From Tropicimonas sediminicola (GTDB lineage Bacteria > Pseudomonadota > Alphaproteobacteria > Rhodobacterales > Rhodobacteraceae): a stretch of 64,000 bases of DNA. Below the pieces are notes generated by a model that was given only the letters and a program-made list of their open reading frames with translations, had not been told where the DNA came from and searched no databases. A program made the translations under genes and the position numbers. Below are positions 42,021 to 51,485 of the stretch, in pieces. The DNA lies in assembly GCF_900188335.1 (NCBI RefSeq), contig NZ_FZOY01000001.1, positions 496,001-560,000 on the forward strand, in the 5' to 3' direction. Numbering within the stretch: the stretch's first letter is position 1; each line of letters starts with the position of its first letter.

Positions 42021-42923
42021 ATGCCTCGCAACCTGGACCTGACCTCCCTGCGCTCCTTCGTGGCCGTGGCCGACAAGGGCGGTGTGACGCGCGCCGCGGG
42101 GGCGCTGAACCTGACGCAATCGGCCGTGTCGATGCAGTTGAAGCGTCTGGAGGAGGCGCTGGACGTGTCGCTGCTGGACCGCTCGGGCCGGGGCGTCTCC
42201 CTGACCTCCTCCGGCGAGCAGCTGCTGTCCTACGCGCGGCGGATGCTGGCGATCAATGACGAGGCGGTGGACCGGCTCACGGCGCATGATTATGGCGGCG
42301 AGATCATGCTGGGCGTGCCGCACGACATCGTCTACCCGCATGTTCCCGAGATCCTGCGACGCTTCAACGCCGCTTTCCCGCGGGTCCGGGTCAACCTCGT
42401 CTCCTCCTATTCGCGGCATCTGCTGGACCAGTTCGGTCAGGGCAAGTTCGCGCTGATCCTGACCACCGAGCGTGGCCATGGCGAGGGGGCAGAGGTGCTT
42501 TCCGAGAAGCCGCTCACCTGGATCGGGGCGCGGGGCGGGAGTTGCTGGCGCCAGCGTCCGCTGCGGTTCGGCTCGGGGCGGCAATGCATGTTCCGCGCGG
42601 CCGGGATCCGCGCCATGGAGCGCTGCGCGATCTCTTGGGAGATGGCCGTCGAATCGGAATCGGACCGCACCATCGAGGCCACGGTCCGCGCGGACCTCGC
42701 GGTCTCGGTGATGCTGGAAGGCACCGAGCCGCCGTTCCTGGAGCGGATCGAACACAATGGGGGGCTCCCGGACCTGCCGAGTTATTCGATCAACCTCTAT
42801 GTTTCCGAACTCGCACGCGGGCGGGCCGAAGATGCGCTGGTCGATCTGGTGCGGCAGGCCTATCGCAGCGACGGGTTTGTCACATCGTCACAACGACCTT
42901 CCCTGTCGACTTCCGCTGCCTGA
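42021..42923 (+). CDS. LysR family transcriptional regulator
   Basis: A 300-residue regulator. An N-terminal winged HTH (LRSFVAVADKGGVTRAAGALNLTQSAVSMQLKRLEEAL) is followed by an effector-binding domain from about residue 90. The last 44 bases overlap the 3' end of the convergent oxidoreductase gene, so the two messages can form a short duplex. Its targets may be DUF1127 on the divergent side or the oxidoreductase; neither is shown. Confidence 0.9.
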   Translation: MPRNLDLTSLRSFVAVADKGGVTRAAGALNLTQSAVSMQLKRLEEALDVSLLDRSGRGVSLTSSGEQLLSYARRMLAINDEAVDRLTAHDYGGEIMLGVPHDIVYPHVPEILRRFNAAFPRVRVNLVSSYSRHLLDQFGQGKFALILTTERGHGEGAEVLSEKPLTWIGARGGSCWRQRPLRFGSGRQCMFRAAGIRAMERCAISWEMAVESESDRTIEATVRADLAVSVMLEGTEPPFLERIEHNGGLPDLPSYSINLYVSELARGRAEDALVDLVRQAYRSDGFVTSSQRPSLSTSAA

Positions 42924-43839
42924 GCAGGTCGAGCGCCTCGCCGGCCTGCTCCAGCGGCAATTGGTGGCTGATCTGCGGGTGCAGCCGCCCCTCGGCATGC
43001 CACTCGAACAGCCGGGCCAGCGAGCCGGTCAGTACCTCGGGGCGGAAGGCGAGGTAGCCGCCCCAGTAGAGGCCCATGACGCTGAGGTTTTTGACCAGCA
43101 GGTGATTGGCCGGGATCTGTGGCACGTCTCCGCTGGCGAAGCCGATAGCAAGGATGCGGCCATCGGGGTTTGTGGCGCGGAAGCACTGGGTGAAGAGATC
43201 GCCGCCGACGGCCTCGTAAACGACGTCGGCGCCGCCGAGCGCCTTGATCTGCTCCCGGATCTCCGGGCTTTCGGAGTCGATCAGGTGGTGCGCTCCGGCC
43301 TTGTGCGCGATGTCGAGCTTTTCGGCGCCGCGGGCGATGGCGATGACTTCCGCCCCCATCAGCGCGCCGATCTCCACCGCCGTCAGGCCGACGCCGCCGG
43401 CGGCGCCGGTCACCACCAGCCGTTCGCCGGGTTGCAGCCGGGCCTTGTGGTCGAGCGCGACATGCGAGGTTCCATAGGCCACCTGGAAGGCCGCGGCGTG
43501 GCTGGCGCTCATCATCTCCGGCAGGCGCACGCAGCGCTCCGCCGGGACGTTCGCGGCCTCGGCGAGCCCGCCCTGTCCGTTATACACAGCCACCCGGTCG
43601 CCCACCGACAGGCTCGCGACGCCGGGACCGAGCGCCTCGACCCGGCCGGCCATTTCCATGCCGAGCGTCACGGGCGGTTCGGGCCGTTCCTGGTAACGTC
43701 CCCGCGCCAGCAGCAGATCGGCGAAGTTCAGGCCGCAGGCCTCAATCGCCAGGCGAACCTCTCCCGTCGCAGGCGGCGGCAGGTCGAAGTCCACCAATTC
43801 TGGCGGCGTGTCGTAGCTGGCGATCTGGTAGGCGCGCAT
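42880..43839 (-). CDS. Quinone oxidoreductase / zinc-independent MDR family
   Basis: A 319-residue medium-chain reductase. The NADPH-binding motif is VTGAAGGVGLTAVEIG; FADLLLARGRYQ and PPVTLGMEMAGRVEALG are typical of NADPH:quinone reductase (QOR). No catalytic-zinc cysteine set is visible. It probably reduces quinones or enones in the cytoplasm. It converges on and overlaps LysR by 44 bases. An operator-like dyad lies about 125 bases upstream. Confidence 0.88.
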   Translation of the reverse strand: MRAYQIASYDTPPELVDFDLPPPATGEVRLAIEACGLNFADLLLARGRYQERPEPPVTLGMEMAGRVEALGPGVASLSVGDRVAVYNGQGGLAEAANVPAERCVRLPEMMSASHAAAFQVAYGTSHVALDHKARLQPGERLVVTGAAGGVGLTAVEIGALMGAEVIAIARGAEKLDIAHKAGAHHLIDSESPEIREQIKALGGADVVYEAVGGDLFTQCFRATNPDGRILAIGFASGDVPQIPANHLLVKNLSVMGLYWGGYLAFRPEVLTGSLARLFEWHAEGRLHPQISHQLPLEQAGEALDLLRQRKSTGKVVVTM

Positions 43840-44213
43840 CCGGGGCTCCCTGGCGAGTTACCCGGCACACTAGGCGGCGACAGCCCCCTGCGGAACCGCC
43901 GGAGTTCGGGACGCGGCGTCCGGTCGCTGCTGCCATTTTGATCAATCGGTCAAGGTGCCGGAGCTTTGCAACCGTTTGCAAAGGCAGGTTGCATTGCAGA
44001 ATGCGAAAATCAGCCCAAGGTAGACTGGTGAATGGCAAGGATCCGCCAATCGGTTTCGCCACTCCCGTGAAAGTTGTGGTTCAATGAAAAAAGAATATGT
44101 TCATTCAAAGCGGGTTGGGACGAAAAGTTCGTCCTGGTTGCTGCGACGCGCGATCCCGGGGGGGGAGCGCTGACGCGAGCAGGTCGCCAGTTCAGATGGT
44201 TAGGGGAGGAGCC
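43840..44213. other. Divergent non-coding region upstream of the oxidoreductase and XRE genes
   Basis: About 370 bases. It contains the perfect dyad CTTTGCAA/TTGCAAAG at 43964-43983 and a GGACGAA/TTCGTCC hairpin at 44119-44135. AT-rich stretches around 44080-44110 may hold promoters. No gene is seen. Confidence 0.4.
43964..43983. promoter_or_regulatory. Operator-like dyad CTTTGCAA-N4-TTGCAAAG
   Basis: Two 8-base arms are exact complements separated by CCGT. The shape resembles LacI-family operators of the TTGCAA...TTGCAA type. It lies between divergent genes for the oxidoreductase and the XRE regulator. No matching regulator is known from the window. Confidence 0.45.
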
Positions 44214-44627
44214 ATGACTCATCCAGTCGATATCCATGTTGGCAAACGCATCCGACACCGCCGCTGGCTGACCGGGATGACGCAGCAGCAGCTGGCCGAA
44301 AAGGTCGGCATCAAGTTCCAGCAGATCCAGAAGTACGAGACCGGCGCGAACCGTGTCAGCGCCTCGCGCCTTTGGGATATCGCGGTGGCGCTGTCTGTCC
44401 CGGTGTCTTTCTTCTTCGAAGGGATGGATGGGGCCGGCGATGAGGCGCTTTCCGGGGCGGATGTGATGTCCGACCGGGAGGCGCTGGAACTGCTGCGCTC
44501 TTATTACGCGATCCCCGAGAACCAGCGACGCCGGCTGTTCGAGCTCGCGCGGGTCCTGAGCGCGCCGCTTGACCGTCCGGCCACGGACGGCTACCGCGCC
44601 TCTGCCGGAGGTCACACCGGCGTCTGA
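44214..44627 (+). CDS. XRE-family transcriptional regulator
   Basis: A 137-residue protein with an N-terminal Cro/C1-type HTH (VGKRIRHRRWLTGMTQQQLAEKVGIKFQQIQKYETGANRVSASRL) and a short C-terminal helical domain (LLRSYYAIPENQRRRLFELARVL) common in Rhodobacterales. The start ATG 44214 has GGGGAGGAG five bases upstream. hisN-type phosphatase follows after 19 bases. Confidence 0.9.
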   Translation: MTHPVDIHVGKRIRHRRWLTGMTQQQLAEKVGIKFQQIQKYETGANRVSASRLWDIAVALSVPVSFFFEGMDGAGDEALSGADVMSDREALELLRSYYAIPENQRRRLFELARVLSAPLDRPATDGYRASAGGHTGV

Positions 44628-44646
44628 CACCAGTTCGGGAGCCAGC

Positions 44647-45486
44647 ATGACCCAGCCCAATCACCCGCAAGCCGCCGGCAGGACAACCCTGGGCGACGCG
44701 GCGCTCGATGCCGAGATCAGGGACACGGCCGCCGCGCTGGCCGATGCCGCCCGCGATGCTACGCTGCCTTTCTTTCGCTCCGCCGGACTTGCCGCCGACA
44801 ACAAGGACGATGCTGGCTTCGATCCGGTGACCCAGGCCGACCGCGCCGCCGAGGAAACGATGCGGGCTGTGCTCGCGGAACGGCGTCCGGAGGACGGAAT
44901 CCTTGGCGAGGAATTCGCCGACAGGCCTGGCACCAGCGGCCTGACCTGGGTGCTCGACCCGATCGACGGAACCCGCGCCTTTCTCTCCGGTACGCCGACC
45001 TGGGGCGTGCTGATCGCGCTCAGCGATTCCGACGGCCCGGTCTATGGCGTGATCGACCAGCCCTACACCGGTGAACGCTGGGAAGGCGGTCTCGGCCGGG
45101 CGCAGCTGACAGGGCCACGGTCCACGCAGGCGTTGCGCGCGCGGGGGGCGCGGCCGCTGGATCAGGCGACGCTTTTCACCACCTTTCCCGAGGTCGGCAC
45201 GCTCGAGGAACGCGCCGCTTTCGAGCGGGTCTCGAAACAGGCACGGCTGACTCGTTACGGGCTGGACTGCTATGCCTACGGCCTCGTGGCGCTCGGCCAG
45301 ATCGACCTCGTGATCGAGGCGGGGCTGCACCCCTACGACATCTGCGCGCCGATTGCCGTGATCGAGGCGTCGGGCGGGGTGGTCACCGACTGGGAGGGCG
45401 GTCCGGCCCACGGCGGCGGGCGCGTGCTCGCGGCGGCCAACCCCGAGATCCACGCCTCGGCGCTGTCGGTCCTGAACGGAGGCTGA
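44647..45486 (+). CDS. hisN: Inositol-monophosphatase family, histidinol-phosphatase-like
   Basis: A 279-residue phosphatase. The Mg-binding motifs are GEEF, WVLDPIDGTRAFLSGTPTWG and LHPYDICAPIAVIEASGG. The order and TRAFLSGTPTWG spacing match HisN/ histidinol-phosphate phosphatases of actinobacterial type found in alphaproteobacteria. It dephosphorylates L-histidinol phosphate in histidine synthesis, though inositol phosphate is possible. The ATG start is at 44647. It is one base from the next gene. Confidence 0.83.
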   Translation: MTQPNHPQAAGRTTLGDAALDAEIRDTAAALADAARDATLPFFRSAGLAADNKDDAGFDPVTQADRAAEETMRAVLAERRPEDGILGEEFADRPGTSGLTWVLDPIDGTRAFLSGTPTWGVLIALSDSDGPVYGVIDQPYTGERWEGGLGRAQLTGPRSTQALRARGARPLDQATLFTTFPEVGTLEERAAFERVSKQARLTRYGLDCYAYGLVALGQIDLVIEAGLHPYDICAPIAVIEASGGVVTDWEGGPAHGGGRVLAAANPEIHASALSVLNGG

Positions 45487-45487
45487 T

Positions 45488-46831
45488 GTGACCCACACCC
45501 TGATCCGCAACGCCGACCACCTGGTGACGATGGATGCCGGGCGGCGGGAGTTGCGGGGCGCGGACCTGCGGCTTCGGGACGGGGTGGTGGCGGAGATCGG
45601 CGCCGGGCTCCCCCTCGACGGGGCGGAGACGCTGGATGCGTCGGGCTGTCTCGTCACGCCGGGGCTGGTCAACACCCATCACCACCTGTTCCAAACGCTG
45701 ACCCGCGCGGTGCCCGCCGCGCAGGATGCGCTGCTGTTCGGCTGGCTGCGCGCACTTTACCCGATCTGGGCCCGGATGGGGCCGGAGCACATGCGCGCCT
45801 CGGCGCGGCTCGGCCTTGCAGAGCTTGCGCTCTCCGGCTGCACGATGAGTTCCGACCATCTCTACCTCTTCCCCAACGGCGCGCGGCTCGAGGACACGAT
45901 CGAGGCGGCGTCGGAGATCGGGTTGCGGTTTCACCCGACCCGGGGCGCAATGTCGATTGGCGAGAGCGCCGGCGGCCTGCCGCCGGACAGCCTTGTGGAG
46001 CGAGAGGCGGCGATCCTCGCCGATTGCGAACGGGTGGTCGATGCCTTCCACGACCCGTCTGACGGCGCGATGGTGCGCGTCGGCCTTGCGCCCTGTTCGC
46101 CCTTTTCGGTCAGTCGGGAGCTGATGCGCGACGCGGCGATCCTCGCCCGGGAGAAGGGCGTGCGCCTGCACACTCATCTGGCGGAAAACGACGAGGACGT
46201 GGCCTATTCCCTCGCGCAATTCGGCTGTCGGCCCGGGCAATATGCCGAGGAGCTCGGCTGGACCGGCGACGACGTCTGGCATGCCCATTGCGTGAAGCTG
46301 GACGGGAAGGAGATCGATCTGTTCGCCCGGACCCGCACCGGTGTCGCGCACTGCCCCTGCTCCAACTGCCGGCTCGGCTCCGGCATCGCCCCGGTGCGGG
46401 CCATGCGGGACGCGGGCGTGCCTGTGGGCCTCGGGGTCGACGGTTCGGCGAGCAACGATGCGGGCGACCTCGTGGGCGAGGCGCGGACGGCGATGCTGCT
46501 GCAGCGGGTGGCGCGCGGCGCGGATGCGATGTCGGCGCGGGAGGCGCTGGAGGTCGCGACGCTTGGCGGGGCCGGCGTGCTCGGCCGCGCGGATTGCGGC
46601 GCGCTCGAGGTCGGCCGTCGGGCCGATGTCGCGGTCTGGGATCTCTCCGGGCTCGACGCGGCGGGCTCCTGGGATCCGGTCGCGCTGCTACTGGCGGGGC
46701 CGCGCCGGGTGCGCGACTTGCTGGTCGAGGGGCGCCGCGTTGTGGCCGACGGTCAACTGGCAACCGCCGACGCGCGCGAAGTGGCGGCCGAGGCGAACAG
46801 GCTGGCCCGGGGGCTTGCGAACGGGGAATGA
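45488..46831 (+). CDS. 8-oxoguanine deaminase (amidohydrolase superfamily)
   Basis: A 447-residue amidohydrolase. Zinc ligands are in VNTHHHLFQTLTR (His64, His66), THLAEND, HCVKL and DGSASNDAGD. The last motif, together with SDHLYLFPNG, matches characterised 8-oxoguanine deaminases (EC 3.5.4.32) that convert 8-oxoguanine to urate; cytosine or guanine deaminases are less likely. GTG start at 45488, one base after hisN. Probably in one operon with XRE and hisN. Confidence 0.82.
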   Translation: MTHTLIRNADHLVTMDAGRRELRGADLRLRDGVVAEIGAGLPLDGAETLDASGCLVTPGLVNTHHHLFQTLTRAVPAAQDALLFGWLRALYPIWARMGPEHMRASARLGLAELALSGCTMSSDHLYLFPNGARLEDTIEAASEIGLRFHPTRGAMSIGESAGGLPPDSLVEREAAILADCERVVDAFHDPSDGAMVRVGLAPCSPFSVSRELMRDAAILAREKGVRLHTHLAENDEDVAYSLAQFGCRPGQYAEELGWTGDDVWHAHCVKLDGKEIDLFARTRTGVAHCPCSNCRLGSGIAPVRAMRDAGVPVGLGVDGSASNDAGDLVGEARTAMLLQRVARGADAMSAREALEVATLGGAGVLGRADCGALEVGRRADVAVWDLSGLDAAGSWDPVALLLAGPRRVRDLLVEGRRVVADGQLATADAREVAAEANRLARGLANGE

Positions 46832-46835
46832 CCCG

Positions 46836-48095
46836 TCACCGGGGCTGCGGCGAGAGGTCCAGGGCCTCGGGCAGGACGCCACCTTCCGTTGTCTGGGGGA
46901 CGAGCCGGTCGAAGACGGATTGGCATCGCCGAGCGGCCGCTTCCCAGGTCATCCTGCCCAGCACGTCCGCGCGCGCATTGGCGCCGAGGCGCTCGGCCAG
47001 TTCGGGCTGCTTCGAAAGGGTGACAATGGCGTCGGCAAAGGCGTCCACGTCGCCATTCTGCACGACCATGCCGGTCCGGCCGTCGCCCAGCACCTTGGCC
47101 GAGCCCTGGAACGCGACGATAGGCATGCCCGCGGCCATGTAGTTGAGCAGCTTCTGGGGGATGCCGTCGCAATGCGAGCGCGGCAGCGCAGCCAGCGCGC
47201 CCCGGGCCAGGTGGCCGGGCAGGGCGGTGAAATCGTCCCGCTCCACATCCACCGCATCGGCGACCCCGAGGGACTCGGCGAGCCGGCCGTGGGAGGTGAA
47301 GCTGGCATTCGAATAGACCTTGAGCCGCAGATCCGGGAGGCTGGAGCGGGCGATCCGAAAGGCCCGCAGCAGATCCTCGAACCCCTGATAATTCGACAGC
47401 GTCCCGGTGTAGACCACGGTGTCAGGTTCCACCGCATCGCGCCGGATCGCGGAAAAGACATCCGCCTCGACCCCGTTCATCGCGACGGTGATCCGGGAGG
47501 GATCGAACCCGTGTTCCTCGACCAGCCGGGAGCGGATGTCCACCGTCACGGTGACGATATGGTCGGCGCGGGCGGGGATGGCGCGGTCGAGATAGCGGCC
47601 GACGCGTCGAGAGGCGGATTTGAGCGGGGCGAAATGGTATGTCGGCAGCTCGCTGGCCAGCATCGTGTGGGCGTCGTAGACGATCGGGATCGGGCGTTTG
47701 CCGCGAGCCGCCGCGGCAACCAGCACGCCCTCGAAATGATGCGCATAGAGAACGTCGGGCGGCCGTTCCGCGATCCTGCGTCGAAGGAGCCTGACCAGCG
47801 ATGGATCGTACCACAGCAGCTTCTGCGGTTTCGGGCCGGGAGACAGCGTACCGGTCGCGTGGCCGCCGAGAATGCGGTGGACGGGAAACGGCTGCGCCCG
47901 ATCCGTTTCGCCGATGTGGTAGGTCACCAGTTCGACGTCATGCCCGAGCGTGACGAAGGCCTCGGTCAGCCGTTCCACGCGGATCGGCGTGCCGCGACGG
48001 GCAGGGAAGGGGCAGGCGGCCACGACGGTCACGCGAAGCGAGCGGCCGGCCTGCGGCGCCGGGCGGGCCGGCGGATTTCCCTCTTCGATGGCCAT
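46836..48095 (-). CDS. Family 4-type glycosyltransferase
   Basis: A 419-residue GT-B glycosyltransferase. VVAACPFPARRGTPIRVERL is the acceptor-domain start; RSHCDGIPQKLLNYMAAGMPIVAF is the donor-domain E-x7-E-like region with the usual motif. Members transfer a sugar from a nucleotide donor to a lipid or polysaccharide. No polysaccharide cluster is adjacent, so the role is unknown. ATG at 48093-48095 is chosen over an upstream ATG at 48149; both are possible. It converges on the deaminase gene. Confidence 0.82.
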   Translation of the reverse strand: MAIEEGNPPARPAPQAGRSLRVTVVAACPFPARRGTPIRVERLTEAFVTLGHDVELVTYHIGETDRAQPFPVHRILGGHATGTLSPGPKPQKLLWYDPSLVRLLRRRIAERPPDVLYAHHFEGVLVAAAARGKRPIPIVYDAHTMLASELPTYHFAPLKSASRRVGRYLDRAIPARADHIVTVTVDIRSRLVEEHGFDPSRITVAMNGVEADVFSAIRRDAVEPDTVVYTGTLSNYQGFEDLLRAFRIARSSLPDLRLKVYSNASFTSHGRLAESLGVADAVDVERDDFTALPGHLARGALAALPRSHCDGIPQKLLNYMAAGMPIVAFQGSAKVLGDGRTGMVVQNGDVDAFADAIVTLSKQPELAERLGANARADVLGRMTWEAAARRCQSVFDRLVPQTTEGGVLPEALDLSPQPR

Positions 48096-48236
48096 TGAAC
48101 ACACTCCATCGGGCGAACTCCACACGACGAGACCCTGTCGGACCCCCATGGAGCAAGCCTGCGGAAGCCTGCCCAAGGTCTTTTGGGCGAGTTCGTGCGC
48201 ATCGGGCAACGTTGGCCCGTTGCGATGCGGGCGGGA

Positions 48237-49286
48237 TCAGGTCGCGGTCGGGCCTGTCCAGCCGGGCTGGCTGGAGGCGCGAACGACGAGCTTGGCTTCA
48301 AGGCGCAGGTGGCGCTCGGCCTCCTCCACCCCGGGGCCAAGGGCGGCCGCGACGAGGCGCACAGCTTCCTGCCCGGTCCGGTAGCGCGGGGTGGCGACAG
48401 TGGTGAGGGGCGGGTTCACGTAGGCGCTGATCTCGAGGTCGTTGAAGCCGCAGACGCCAAGCGCCTCCGGCACGCGGATGTTGCGCCGGGCGGCCTCGAA
48501 CAGCACGCCGAGCGCGAGGTCGTCGTTATTGCAGAACACGCAATCGGCGTCGGGGGCGCGGGCCATCAGGTCGGCGAAGAGCTGGCATCCCGTGCCGACC
48601 GAGGAGCGGCCCTGCGTGGTCACGACCCGGCGGGGATCGAAGATTCCGAGCCGCTCCGCCTCGCGGCGGAACCCGGAGACGCGCACCTGGGAGCGCGGGT
48701 CCATCCGGGCCGAGAGGATCGCCGGGCGCCGGTAGCCCTGTTCCATGAAGTGCCGGACGACGCTGGCGGCCGAGTCGAAATGGGAGAAACCGACGAGCAT
48801 GTCGATCGGATTGTCGGTCACGTCCATGATCTGCACGACCGGGCAGTCGGCGGCCTCCAGCAGCGCCCGTCCGGTCGGGGTCTGGTCCACGCCGGACACG
48901 ATCAGCCCGGCGGGGCGTTGGGCGAGGAAGGTCCGGATCAGCGTCTCCTCCTCGCTGGGGCTGTAGCGCGAATTGGCGATCTGCACCGATAGGCCGGTCG
49001 CCTCGATCGCGTCGTAGACGCCGAGCAGCACGTCGGAGAAGACGGAGTTGGTCACCGATGGCACGATCAGCCCGAGCACGTTGGTCCGCCGCGACGCCAG
49101 CGCCGAGGCCGCCATGTGCGGCACATAACCCAGCCTGTCGATCGCCGCCTGGATCCGCAGCCGGGAGGGCGCGGCGACCTTTTCGGGCGCACGGATGCAG
49201 CGGGAAACCGTGATTGCGCTAACACCGGCTTCCCGGGCGACATCATCGAGCGTAACCCGATTGGAATGCTTGGTTTTCGCAGGCAT
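48237..49286 (-). CDS. LacI family transcriptional regulator of sugar-acid catabolism
   Basis: A 349-residue LacI-type repressor. The HTH (VTLDDVAREAGVSAITVSRCIR) and hinge are followed by a periplasmic-binding-like effector domain. The closest subgroup by sequence is GntR-like LacI proteins that respond to sugar acids. It diverges from the sugar-acid dehydratase and TRAP genes across a perfect 20-bp operator, and presumably represses them and itself. Confidence 0.92.
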   Translation of the reverse strand: MPAKTKHSNRVTLDDVAREAGVSAITVSRCIRAPEKVAAPSRLRIQAAIDRLGYVPHMAASALASRRTNVLGLIVPSVTNSVFSDVLLGVYDAIEATGLSVQIANSRYSPSEEETLIRTFLAQRPAGLIVSGVDQTPTGRALLEAADCPVVQIMDVTDNPIDMLVGFSHFDSAASVVRHFMEQGYRRPAILSARMDPRSQVRVSGFRREAERLGIFDPRRVVTTQGRSSVGTGCQLFADLMARAPDADCVFCNNDDLALGVLFEAARRNIRVPEALGVCGFNDLEISAYVNPPLTTVATPRYRTGQEAVRLVAAALGPGVEEAERHLRLEAKLVVRASSQPGWTGPTAT

Positions 49287-49328
49287 GGGAACGGTCTAGC
49301 ACCAAATTCGGAGCCGGGGAAGCTTGAC

Positions 49329-49348
49329 TAATGACAGCGCTGTCATTA
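49329..49348. promoter_or_regulatory. Perfect 20-bp LacI-family operator
   Basis: TAATGACAGCGCTGTCATTA is a perfect palindrome centred on GCGC. It lies between the divergent LacI gene and the dehydratase, overlapping a TTGACT -35-like hexamer at 49324-49329, so binding would block the dehydratase promoter. Confidence 0.85.
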
Positions 49349-49506
49349 CTCCGGAGCCCATCAGCGGAAGGGTGGGGATCCCCGCCCGACATGGGGAGGG
49401 TCCCGCGCTCGAACTCGCCAGAGGCGCCGTCGGTTCGGCCGAGACAGCGCTGGCGATGTCCGGGTGGCCTTTCCCGGCATTTCCCAGATCCCCGGAGGAT
49501 CCCGAC

Positions 49507-51300
49507 GTGACCGAGAAGAAAAAAGACCTGCGCTCCCGCAAGTGGTTCAACAATCCCGACGATCTCGAGATGACGGCGCTCTATCTTGAGCGGTATCTCA
49601 ACTACGGGCTGACCGAAGAGGAGCTGCGCTCCGACAAGCCGATCATCGCGATCGCGCAGACCGGCAGCGACCTGAGCCCCTGCAACCGGCATCACCTCGA
49701 ACTGGCGAAGCGGACCCGCGACGGGATCATCGCCGCCGGCGGCGTGCCGCTCGAGGTGCCGGTTCACCCGATCCAGGAAACGGGCAAGCGGCCGACGGCC
49801 ATGCTCGACCGCAACCTCGCCTACCTGAGCCTCGTGGAATCGCTCTTCGGCTACCCGATCGACGGCGTTGTTCTGACCATCGGCTGCGACAAGACCACGC
49901 CGGCGCTGTTGATGGCGGCGGCGACCGTGGGCATTCCGGCCATCGCCTTCTCGGTCGGCCCGATGCTGAACGGCTGGTACAAGGGCAAGCGGGTCGGGTC
50001 GGGCAGCGTCATCTGGTACGCGCGGCAAGAACTGGCGGCTGGCCGGATCGACGGGGACGAGTTCCTCAGCATCGCGGCCTCCTCGGCGCCCAGCAACGGC
50101 TATTGCAACACCATGGGCACCGCCAGCACGATGAACTCCCTGGCCGAGGCGCTCGGAATGCAGCTGCCCGGCGCCGCCACCATCCCCGCGCCCTATCGCG
50201 AGCGCGGCCAGATGGCCTACGAGACCGGGCGGCGGATCGTCGACATGGTCCACGAGGAACTGAACCCCGACCAGGTGATGAGCCGCAAGTCCTTCGAGAA
50301 CGCCATCGTCATCTGTTCGGCCCTCGGCGGCTCGACCAACGCGCCGATCCACCTCAACGCGATCGCCCGACATCTCGGAATGAAGCTGACGAATGCCGAT
50401 TGGGAGAAATTCGGCTACGAGGTGCCGCTGCTGGTGAACATGCAGCCGGTGGGTGAATACCTCGGAGAAGATTTCCACCATGCCGGCGGCGTGCCGGCGG
50501 TGATCGGGGAACTGCTGCGCAACGACATGCTGCCGCATCCGGACGCGCTGACCGTCTCCGGCAAGACCATTGGCGAGATCTACCGCGACTTTGCGATCAC
50601 CAACCCCGACGTAATCCGGACACCGGCCAACCCGCTGCTGCAGCGCGCCGGCTTCCTCAACCTGTCGGGGAACCTCTTCGACAGCGCGATCATGAAGACC
50701 TCCGCCATCGGCGAGGAGTTCCGGACCCGCTACCTCGAGAACCCGGAAGACCCGATGGCTTTCGAGGGGCCGGTCGCCGTGTTCGACGGGCCGGAGGATT
50801 TCCACCACCGGATCGACGACCCGAGCCTCGGGCTCACCGACCGGACCATCCTGGTGATGCGCGGGGCGGGGCCGATCGGCTACCCTGGCGGCGCCGAGGT
50901 CGTGAACATGCGCCCGCCCTCCTACCTGATCAAGCAGGGCATCACCGCCTTGCCCTGCATCGGGGACGGCCGTCAGTCCGGCACCTCCGGCTCGGCCTCG
51001 ATCCTGAACGCCTCGCCCGAAGCGGCGGCGGGCGGTGGTCTGGCGCTGCTGAAGGATGGCGATACCATCCGGGTGGACCTCAACGCGCGCACCGTGAACG
51101 CGCTGGTCGACGCGGCCGAATGGGAGGCGCGGCGCGCCGAGATCGAGACCATCATGGGTGCCATCACGCCGGAGAGCCAGAGCCCCTGGCAGGCGCTTTT
51201 CCGCGAGAAGGTGCGGCCCTTCGCCGAAGGCATGGTGCTCGACGGCGCACCGGAATACCGCGCCATCGCCCGCACCAAGGCGCTGCGCAACAACCACTGA
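49507..51300 (+). CDS. IlvD/Edd family dehydratase, pentonate (xylonate/arabinonate) type
   Basis: A 597-residue dehydratase. The iron-sulfur cysteines are in [22 protein letters not shown] and [13 protein letters not shown]. Length and [24 protein letters not shown] place it with sugar-acid dehydratases such as xylonate or arabinonate dehydratase rather than IlvD. It would convert an aldonic acid to a 2-keto-3-deoxy acid. The GTG start at 49507 has GGAGG at 49493-49497. An open frame extends upstream through the operator without family-like sequence. The TRAP genes follow. Confidence 0.9.
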   Translation: MTEKKKDLRSRKWFNNPDDLEMTALYLERYLNYGLTEEELRSDKPIIAIAQTGSDLSPCNRHHLELAKRTRDGIIAAGGVPLEVPVHPIQETGKRPTAMLDRNLAYLSLVESLFGYPIDGVVLTIGCDKTTPALLMAAATVGIPAIAFSVGPMLNGWYKGKRVGSGSVIWYARQELAAGRIDGDEFLSIAASSAPSNGYCNTMGTASTMNSLAEALGMQLPGAATIPAPYRERGQMAYETGRRIVDMVHEELNPDQVMSRKSFENAIVICSALGGSTNAPIHLNAIARHLGMKLTNADWEKFGYEVPLLVNMQPVGEYLGEDFHHAGGVPAVIGELLRNDMLPHPDALTVSGKTIGEIYRDFAITNPDVIRTPANPLLQRAGFLNLSGNLFDSAIMKTSAIGEEFRTRYLENPEDPMAFEGPVAVFDGPEDFHHRIDDPSLGLTDRTILVMRGAGPIGYPGGAEVVNMRPPSYLIKQGITALPCIGDGRQSGTSGSASILNASPEAAAGGGLALLKDGDTIRVDLNARTVNALVDAAEWEARRAEIETIMGAITPESQSPWQALFREKVRPFAEGMVLDGAPEYRAIARTKALRNNH

Positions 51301-51485
51301 TGTTGCCGGGCCGGGCAGGACCCGGCCCACGCAATCCGCCGCTTCCTCCACCGGTTTCGGGGGCTTCCTGCCCCCGCGCCCCGAACCGCCGGAGCCGGGC
51401 CCTTCACACAGCCGAGATTCCCTCCGCTCCGGCCTTGCGGTCCGGGGCGGTTTTCGGCAAGTGACGGCCAGCCAAGGGGAATTGC

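Noticed and set aside
48171-48188. GCCCAA/TTGGGC hairpin between the LacI and glycosyltransferase genes as a terminator
   Set aside because: Short stem with no T-run on either strand.
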